From: CAZCGA01 sp964498075
GTDB lineage: Bacteria; Desulfobacterota; Binatia; HRBIN30
Length of the DNA: 56,256 nucleotides
NCBI GenBank assembly: GCA_964498075.1
Contig: CAZCGA010000029.1
Location: 1-56,256 of the forward strand
Direction of reading: 5' to 3'
Shown here: one piece after another, positions 50,949-56,256 of the stretch
Layout of the letters: every line of letters starts with the position of its first letter
How positions within the stretch are numbered: the first letter of the stretch is position 1
The notes under the pieces: generated by a model
Told to the model about the DNA's origin: nothing
The model's database searches: none
The model's input: the letters and a program-made list of their open reading frames with translations, nothing else
Translations under genes and position numbers: made by a program

Positions 50949-53086
50949 ACGCGTCGCCCTGGTGGAGAGAAGTCGCCGACGAGCGCCGGACTTGGCGCTG
51001 GTGGCGCGGTGGTCGGGCACGAAGAGTTGAACCGGCGCTGAAGATCGCGATTGCACCAGCCCGGCTCTACGGGCCCGGCGCTACGGACGTGCCCAGGCCT
51101 GAGCCTCAGCCAGTTAGGTCGCTGCTTCACGGTCCATCACTCACCACGGACACTTGCTGTAACGTCAACGTGGAGCCGCGGGCGGAAGCGACCGCTGCGC
51201 CGGCTCAGCCGGCGTCCCCCTCGGCATTGGCCGGTACATCAGTAGGTGCCCGCGCCGTCGGCGCCGCTGCGGACGGTCCGAGCTTGGCAGATCGACTCCG
51301 CGTGATTCTCGCTGTACCCCTCGATGCGCTGCTTCCTGGCCCCGACGCAGTAATCGAATGGCCTGGCCACTTGTACCCGTATCAACTCGACGGAGTTCGG
51401 GCGCTGATGGATCGAGATCGCATTCTACTGGCGGACGACATGGGACTAGGCAAGACCATCCAGGCGGCCGCCGCGATTCGGATTCTGTGCCTGCGCCGCA
51501 TCATCCAACGTGTGTTGTTGATAGCCCCGGCAAGTCTTCTCGATCAGTGGAGGCGCGAACTTCATCGCTGGGCACCGGAACTGCGCCTCATCATTGTTCG
51601 GGGGCAAGCCACCGAACGTGCCTGGCAATGGCGGGCCGAGACGCACGTGATGATCGTGAGCTACGAAACGTTTCGTTCCGACTGCACGGATGACCAGGGA
51701 TCGCCCCCGCGCCGCCTCACCTGGGACTTGGTCGTTCTCGACGAGGCACAGAAGATCAAGAACAGAGAGGTTGAGGTTAGCCGCAGGTGCAAGCTTCTCC
51801 GACGGCGGCGCTCTTGGGCTTTGACTGGAACACCCCTCGAGAATTCGCTCGATGACCTCGCATCCCTAATGGAGTTTGTGGATCACCAGCACGAGGTGCC
51901 GGATCGTCGATTTGTGGCCGGCCCGGAACTGCTGCAGCGCCACAAAGAGTTGCAACTCCGGCGCAAGAAGCACGATGTGCTAGATCAACTTCCCCCCAAA
52001 CAAATCATCCACGTGGCGCTCCCGCTGCTCCCCGGGCAGCAAGAGACCTATCAGCGCGCCGAGCGCGAAGGCGTATTACAGCTTCGTGAGCGGGGCCAGG
52101 AGATTCGCATTGAGCACGTTCTTGAGTTGATCCTCCGGCTCAAGCAGATCTGCAATTGCTGTCCGCGGACGCGCCAGTCGGCCAAGCTACAGGACATCGG
52201 AGAGCGCCTTGAAGTGCTTGTGCAAGAAGGACACCGTGCCCTTTTGTTCTCGCAGTTTACGGATGACACATTCGGCGTAGGTGCGGCAGCCCAAGCGCTG
52301 GAGGCGTTCCATCCGCTGACCTTCACAGGTGGGATGTCGCCGCGCGAGAGGGATCGGACGATCCAGGTCTTCAAGACGACACCCGAACACAAGGCCCTGA
52401 TCCTTTCTCTCAAAGCTGGCGGCGTAGGGCTGAACCTTCAAGAAGCTTCCTATGTATTCCACATTGATCGCTGGTGGAATCCGGCCGCTGAGCGGCAAGC
52501 GGAGGATCGCAGCCACCGGCTAGGCCAGACGGTTCCCGTGACGGTCTTCAAGTACACGTGCAGTGGCACGATTGAAGAACGCATTCACGAAGTACTTACG
52601 GTCAAGCAGCTGCTGTTTGACCAGATCATCGACGATGTCTCGCTTGACATTGGATCGCGGCTGACTCGGGAGGAACTCTTTGGTCTCTTCGGGCTCCAGC
52701 CACCACCAGGGGCTGCGGGACAACGGCCGGGATCGGCTCGCAACACGGGTCTGGAATTCGAAGCCCGCTGTGCAAGTGTGCTCACATCGATGGGCTGGGC
52801 GGTGCAGCGCACGCCTCAGAGCCGCGACGGTGGTGTGGACATCATTGCCACAAGAACTGATGAGGTTGGGCTGGAACTCTCAATTTATGTCCAGTGCAAG
52901 GACCACGCTCGACCGGTTGGCGTAGAGATCGTTCGCGAGCTTCTCGGTGCCATCCCGGTTAATCTCAACGTCCGGGGGCTACTCGCCGCTCGTTCAGGCG
53001 TGACCGCCGACGCGGCGCGCCTCGCTCAGGAACGAGGGGTGCTCGTATGGGACGAAGAGCGACTTGCGACCTTTGAGGCCGCTTGA
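50945..53086 (+). CDS. SNF2 helicase fused to an Mrr-like restriction endonuclease domain
   Basis: 713 aa. Residues 1-115 are a basic, then Pro/Ala-rich N-terminus. SNF2 motifs: I ADDMGLGKT (Lys170), II DEAQ (266-269), III ALTGTPLEN, V SLKAGGVGLNL, VI QAEDRSHRLGQ (518-528). The C-terminal domain (about 599-710) has GLEFEARCASVL, Asp632 in RDGGVDIIA and Gln650-Cys-Lys652 in YVQCKDHA, the E-D-QxK set of Mrr-type PD-(D/E)XK nucleases. The start is GTG at 50945, overlapping the previous stop. A translocase tethered to a DNA cleavage domain, with BREX-type ATPases upstream, points to a restriction-type defence function; this is inference from architecture. Confidence 0.9.
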   Translation: MNASPWWREVADERRTWRWWRGGRARRVEPALKIAIAPARLYGPGATDVPRPEPQPVRSLLHGPSLTTDTCCNVNVEPRAEATAAPAQPASPSALAGTSVGARAVGAAADGPSLADRLRVILAVPLDALLPGPDAVIEWPGHLYPYQLDGVRALMDRDRILLADDMGLGKTIQAAAAIRILCLRRIIQRVLLIAPASLLDQWRRELHRWAPELRLIIVRGQATERAWQWRAETHVMIVSYETFRSDCTDDQGSPPRRLTWDLVVLDEAQKIKNREVEVSRRCKLLRRRRSWALTGTPLENSLDDLASLMEFVDHQHEVPDRRFVAGPELLQRHKELQLRRKKHDVLDQLPPKQIIHVALPLLPGQQETYQRAEREGVLQLRERGQEIRIEHVLELILRLKQICNCCPRTRQSAKLQDIGERLEVLVQEGHRALLFSQFTDDTFGVGAAAQALEAFHPLTFTGGMSPRERDRTIQVFKTTPEHKALILSLKAGGVGLNLQEASYVFHIDRWWNPAAERQAEDRSHRLGQTVPVTVFKYTCSGTIEERIHEVLTVKQLLFDQIIDDVSLDIGSRLTREELFGLFGLQPPPGAAGQRPGSARNTGLEFEARCASVLTSMGWAVQRTPQSRDGGVDIIATRTDEVGLELSIYVQCKDHARPVGVEIVRELLGAIPVNLNVRGLLAARSGVTADAARLAQERGVLVWDEERLATFEAA

Positions 53087-53151
53087 AGCTGCCATCTCCA
53101 GAGCAGTTGCCGATCACGATTTCTTCAGCCAGTGCAAAACCGGTTGAGCGG

Positions 53152-53643
53152 CTAGATCCAGCGCCGCACGTCCGCCTGGTAGACGCGATACGCTTCGCCG
53201 AATTTCGCGGTCAGGTAGCGCTCCTCCCGGGCGATCACCCCGTAGGAGACCAAGAGAAGCGTCGGCACGAGCATCGCCAGAACCCACGCGCTGTTGACCC
53301 AAGTGCCGACGCCGACCTGTAGCAGCGTGAAGGCAAGATAGATCGGGTTTCGGGACAGGCGATAGGGACCGGTTCTAACGACCACGGTGGTCGGCTGCCG
53401 AGTCCGGAACGTCGTCGCCGCGCGCCGCAGCTCCCGGATGGAAAGCGCGAACAGCGCGAGGGCAAGAAGGATCAAGAGGAGGCCCAGCGGCTCTACGGCA
53501 TACGGAAAGACATCCACCGGCCAAAGGAAGTTGAGTCCTACACCGAGCAGAATCGAGACCGCGTAGACGATCGGCGGTCGCACAAGCACAACCACGCCGG
53601 TGTCTCGGGACGCAGGTTCGAGACCGACTATCCCGTCGCTCAT
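53152..53643 (-). CDS. Isoprenylcysteine carboxylmethyltransferase-like membrane methyltransferase
   Basis: 163 aa, four membrane helices. It has the ICMT/PEMT family features: VRTGPYRLSRNPIYLAF between helices and REERYLTAKFGEAYRVYQADVRRW at the C-terminus, which bind SAM. The ATG overlaps the MFS stop (ATGA), so the two are coexpressed. Bacterial members methylate lipids or unknown small substrates; the substrate here is unknown. Confidence 0.85.
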   Translation of the reverse strand: MSDGIVGLEPASRDTGVVVLVRPPIVYAVSILLGVGLNFLWPVDVFPYAVEPLGLLLILLALALFALSIRELRRAATTFRTRQPTTVVVRTGPYRLSRNPIYLAFTLLQVGVGTWVNSAWVLAMLVPTLLLVSYGVIAREERYLTAKFGEAYRVYQADVRRWI

Positions 53644-54995
53644 TGCTTGACCTCCTCGTCGCCGCTGATCGCCTCGAGCTCGCGCCGACGGGTTTCGGGC
53701 AAGAACAACAATGCCAGGCCACCGAGAAGCACCGTCAAGGAGAGTAGGCTCGTCAGGCGCGCCAGGTCACCGGGCGCGTGCGTGCCGGCGCCGACGACGG
53801 CCAACCCAGCCGCCCAGCCGAGCGTCTGCACGACGACGAGCCACCCCGCGGAGGTCCCCCGGTGCGCGGTTGGGAAGAGCTCGGTCGAGAAGGCGCGCAC
53901 GATCACCCAGCCGCCGGTCTCGCAGAACACGACGCCGGTCCAGGCAAGCGGCAGACCCCAGCCGGGGCCGCGGTAGAAGATCCACGCGAAGACCGGATAG
54001 AGGCCGAGAAAGAGTGCGCCGACCGCGCGCCGGCCGATGCGGTCCCCCAGCCGTCCCGCGGCCACGTTCCCGATGATGCCGAGCGCGCCGCCAAGGATCA
54101 CCATGGCGGCGTACTGGCGGGGGGTCCAGCCGTGAACCGTCTGCGTGAAGTACCCTGTGAACTGGAAGACGGACCCCTGGCCGAAGGCGAAGAGGCCGGC
54201 GGTGATAGCGATGCCGAGGGCACGCAGCGGGTGAGTGCGTGCCAAGCCAACGAGCGGCCGGTGCCAGCCGGCGAGGCCCGCGGTCGCGTCCCCGGCTGCG
54301 CCCCGGCGTTTGCGGTGCAACGCGAACCGCTCCGTCTCCCGGACCTCGCGCCGAAGCATGGGCAGGAGCAGCAAAGGTGCGAGGCCGACCGCATAAAGCG
54401 CGCGCCAGCCATACGGCAGGACATCGATGGCCGCGAAAAGGGCCGCCCCCAGGCCATAGCCGGCGGCCGCGAGTGCCCCCGTCATCCCGAGGCCCCAACC
54501 ACGGTGCTCAGCGGGAAACTCCTCGGTCACGATCACCATCGCCACCGCCACACCGGCGAGCATGAAGGTCCGCGCCGCCATCTGAATCGCGACGAACTGC
54601 AGCGGCGTCCGGCTGAACGCGGTGAGGAAGGTGGCGAGACTTACGCCAACGATGGTCCCGAGAAAGACGCGCCGCCGGCCGACGCGGTCGGTGAACGGCA
54701 GCAGCAGAAAGGCCGGCAGCGCCCCGAGCCGTATGGCGCCCAGGTAGCTCCCCAAATCCGCTTCCGTCATCCCCAGGTCACGGGCGATGAACTTGAGGGC
54801 TGAGGTCACCAGCGACACGTCGTAGGACTCGAAGAAGAGCGCCAGGGAGACGAGGCCGAGCAGCCGCACGAGCCGAGGCTCAACGTTGGGCATCCGGCCG
54901 AGGAAAGGCGGGATCCACCACGGACGCCGGCGAGGGGAAGGTATACTCCGATCATAGATCGGATTTTCTCCGGCGAGCCGATTTGCGGGCAGCAT
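53640..54995 (-). CDS. MFS transporter
   Basis: 451 aa from the ATG at 54995, about 12 membrane helices. Motif A-like loops are LPFTDRVGRRRVFLG between helices 2 and 3 and AAGRLGDRIGRRAVG in the second half, with FPAEHRGWGLG as the sugar-porter-like helix 4-5 signature. An alternative start at 54893 (MPNVEPRL) would remove 34 residues with no family features. Substrate unknown; the coupled methyltransferase may modify the transported compound. It starts 16 bases after the stop of an M56-like fragment. Confidence 0.85.
   Translation of the reverse strand: MLPANRLAGENPIYDRSIPSPRRRPWWIPPFLGRMPNVEPRLVRLLGLVSLALFFESYDVSLVTSALKFIARDLGMTEADLGSYLGAIRLGALPAFLLLPFTDRVGRRRVFLGTIVGVSLATFLTAFSRTPLQFVAIQMAARTFMLAGVAVAMVIVTEEFPAEHRGWGLGMTGALAAAGYGLGAALFAAIDVLPYGWRALYAVGLAPLLLLPMLRREVRETERFALHRKRRGAAGDATAGLAGWHRPLVGLARTHPLRALGIAITAGLFAFGQGSVFQFTGYFTQTVHGWTPRQYAAMVILGGALGIIGNVAAGRLGDRIGRRAVGALFLGLYPVFAWIFYRGPGWGLPLAWTGVVFCETGGWVIVRAFSTELFPTAHRGTSAGWLVVVQTLGWAAGLAVVGAGTHAPGDLARLTSLLSLTVLLGGLALLFLPETRRRELEAISGDEEVKQ
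54948..54962. promoter_or_regulatory. 15-bp palindrome in the MFS leader or 5' coding end
   Basis: CCGATC-ATA-GATCGG, perfect arms. On the minus strand it is followed by TATACC. If the MFS starts at 54893 this would be in its promoter; if at 54995 it is coding. It could be a repressor site or chance. Confidence 0.3.
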
Positions 54996-55011
54996 TTGAG
55001 CGCGGCCCCTT

Positions 55012-55371
55012 TCAGCGGCCCAGAACCTTCAGCAGGAACTCAGCGTCGCTGTGGATCTGGTGCGCCCCAAGCAGCCCGAGGATCACGGCTGCAGCCGCAG
55101 CCCCGAGCAGCAGCGCGGCTGAGGGGTAGTCGGGGCGCCGGCCGGTGTGCAGCAGGTCTCGAACGCGCGCCTCCAGATCGCTGCCCAACCACGCGACTGC
55201 CGCTGCGCTCCGCGCACTTTGCAAACGGGCGAGACGGATCAGTAGCTCGGCCACTCTCGAAGGGTCCCCGACGACGTGCGCGGCAGCCTCATCCGCAGCC
55301 ATCTCCTGAGCGCGGGCAAGTCGCCGCTCGAGTATGGAGGCGATCCCTGGAAGGTCAGCAAGGAACCTCAT
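55012..55371 (-). pseudogene. Chimeric remnant: DUF5615-like toxin start joined to the tail of an M56/BlaR1-type peptidase
   Basis: 119 aa. The first residues, MRFLAD, are the typical start of DUF5615 PIN-like toxins. They overlap the DUF433 antitoxin stop (ATGA), exactly where such a toxin normally sits. After about eight residues the sequence changes to a BlaR1/M56 peptidase tail (AQEMAADEAAAHVVGDP ... LIRLARL ... DLEARVRDLL, then a membrane helix). The HExxH zinc site of M56 is absent. Neither activity is expected. It may be a real deletion fusion or an assembly join. Confidence 0.6.
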
Positions 55372-55613
55372 TCGCGCGAGGCAGTGCGGGGTATGATCTC
55401 GTCGGTACTGAGTAGCTGGCGCGCATATGCTAGGGCCGCCAAAACGTCTGCTCGGGTCAGCCGCGGATAGTCCTGCAAGATCTCCTCAACCGATATGTCG
55501 GCCGCGAGCTTCTCCAAAATGATCTCAACCGTGATCCGCGTGCCCAGAATGACCGGCTTCCCGAGCATCACCTTCGGGTCGATTGTAATTCGTTTCAGAA
55601 GGTTTTTTTTCAT
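55368..55613 (-). CDS. DUF433 antitoxin
   Basis: 81 aa. RITIDPKVMLGKPVILGTRI followed by a winged-helix-like C-terminus (ISVEEILQDYPRLTRADVLAALAYA) is the DUF433 pattern. The family usually pairs with a DUF5615 PIN-like toxin encoded just downstream with a short overlap. Here the overlap is kept (stop 55368, next ATG 55371) but the toxin is reduced to its first residues. The antitoxin looks complete and is probably an orphan. Confidence 0.85.
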   Translation of the reverse strand: MKKNLLKRITIDPKVMLGKPVILGTRITVEIILEKLAADISVEEILQDYPRLTRADVLAALAYARQLLSTDEIIPRTASRE

Positions 55614-55640
55614 GCCACAGGCGCTCCGATTCGGCGTTGC

Positions 55641-55976
55641 CTACCCGCGTAATTCGACCTTGTTCAGATGCGATGCTATCGAACTGCCGGCCGGGCGTCC
55701 ATTGACGCCGGGTGTCGGCGTAGGGGGGACGGGTTTGAAGCATTCGCCGTTCAGGGTGGGCGTTTCCCCCGATCGGCGTGAATCAGGCTGCAAGGTATTC
55801 CCGAATGTCGACCTGGACACCCGGAGCACCACGGCGCGCACCTTGATGTCGGCGTTGATCTCGCGGAACACCGCCTCGATTTCGGTGAAGAACGAAGGCG
55901 GCATCGTCGGCCGCTCCAGCGTGACCGTGGCTTTACCGGGACGCAACTCCGTTTGCTTGCAAATGACACACTTCAT
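55641..55976 (-). pseudogene. YgiT/MqsA-type zinc-finger start fused to an enoyl-CoA-hydratase-like fragment
   Basis: 111 aa from the ATG at 55976 (GGAGGAGGA just upstream). MKCVICKQTELRPGKATVTL is the first half of a YgiT-type zinc-finger antitoxin; the second CxxC is missing. At about residue 23 it switches to MPPSFFTEIEAVFREINAD-IKVRAVVLR, which reads like the first helix and strand of enoyl-CoA hydratases, then to sequence that I cannot place. It is unlikely to fold as either family. Confidence 0.55.
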
Positions 55977-56253
55977 GGCTTCCTCCTCCTGAAGTCGGAC
56001 TCCCACTGGCCGGGTTCGGGCTCGTACACGGTAATCACGATCGTTTCTTGCGAGGCGGCATCATCGGCCGCCACAACATGGGCCGCGAACCAGACCAACC
56101 GAGCACAAGGTAGCTTGGATATGGAGTGTCGTCTGGGTAGTCCTCGATCACCTCTCCATTGGTCACTACGCGCCGCACACCGTCCGCGTCGATGCCGCGC
56201 TGGAACATCCGCTGAATCGCGTGCACGCGGAAGACCAGCCGGTCAAAGGCCAT
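55973..56253 (-). pseudogene. DUF4258 (RelE-like) toxin with a frameshift
   Basis: The N-terminus MAFDRLVFRVHAIQRMFQRG ... EVIEDYPDDTPYPSYLVLGW is a clear DUF4258 domain. Near 56071 the frame shifts: the open frame ends in MPPRKKRS, whereas the -1 alternative continues with the expected HVVAADDAASQETIVITVYE and PEPGQWESDFRRRKP and ends in a TGA that overlaps the YgiT ATG. One base (or 1+3n) is missing. It is either a true mutation or a sequence error; with correct sequence it would be an mRNA-cleaving-type toxin paired with the YgiT antitoxin. Confidence 0.75.
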
Positions 56254-56256
56254 GCT

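Noticed and set aside
47352..53086. A standard BREX or DISARM locus
   Set aside because: PglZ, PglX/methyltransferase, BrxC-type large ATPase, Lon protease and the DrmA/B/C genes are all absent between the flanking genes.
1..56256. tRNA or rRNA genes
   Set aside because: I saw no cloverleaf-type sequence with the GGTTCGAATCC-like arm and no rRNA core motifs; a covariance search was not possible here.

Overview
This is high-GC bacterial DNA from a draft, probably metagenomic, scaffold. Two runs of N (344-385 and 45051-45060) interrupt genes, and the reading frame does not carry across either one, so the gap lengths are placeholders. Two secreted proteins carry a Cys-framed dockerin-like tail or head (CVGDCNGDG / CIGDCDGAG ... 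VNIALG ... VNN). As I recall, this is common in uncultured delta-proteobacterial-like lineages such as Candidatus Binatota. That placement is inference; the window has no rRNA or marker gene.

Layout. (1) 1-3173, minus: SNF2-like helicase with a DUF3883 C-terminus, running off the left edge. (2) 3377-13819: an L-fucose-type sugar-acid catabolic neighbourhood. It holds an SDR dehydrogenase, a methyltransferase, a RhaM-like mutarotase, a rifampicin-phosphotransferase-like dikinase, L-fuconate dehydratase, a Gfo/Idh/MocA oxidoreductase, L-fuconolactonase, then a Mur-ligase-like protein and a DUF952-GNAT fusion. (3) 14088-20885, minus: a ROK/polyphosphate-glucokinase-like kinase and a 2005-aa dockerin-Kelch-RHS surface protein. 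(4) 20983-31305, minus: one long respiratory operon, read coxB-coxA-coxC-membrane protein-dihaem cytochrome c lipoprotein-Rieske-cytochrome b/c fusion-CtaG/4Fe-4S fusion-exported accessory protein. It is a bc-type quinol oxidase section combined with a caa3 oxidase. (5) 31413-37921, plus: an FG-GAP/dockerin secreted protein and two nucleotide-translocase-family proteins, the second extended by HEAT repeats and a cyclic-nucleotide-binding domain. (6) 37944-44283, minus: a translationally coupled operon for an exported glucan-water-dikinase-like protein and two paralogous YkuD-like proteins. (7) 44438-47257: a class A beta-lactamase-like gene broken by a gapped foreign segment, an AAA_14 ATPase with an operator-like palindrome, and two gene fragments. 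(8) 47352-53086, plus: a tight five-gene operon with two BREX-type ATPases (one without a P-loop), two unknown proteins and a SNF2 helicase fused to an Mrr-like nuclease. This is the best candidate here for an undescribed defence system. (9) 53152-54995, minus: an MFS transporter and an ICMT-like methyltransferase. (10) 55012-56253, minus: decayed toxin-antitoxin genes.

Two families of palindromic repeats cut across these regions. One is a MITE-like element ending in GAGACTGTCGA with nested inverted arms (13864-14065, 23097-23270, 32123-32265, plus partial copies). The 32 kb copy has an 8-bp flanking duplication and keeps the host gene's frame exactly. The other is a composite array of three or four perfect hairpins (8124-8255, 21531-21652, 25672-25792) whose stems vary with paired compensatory changes. 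Both families lie inside or at the ends of open reading frames, so they appear to shape the proteins of this genome as well as its spacers.
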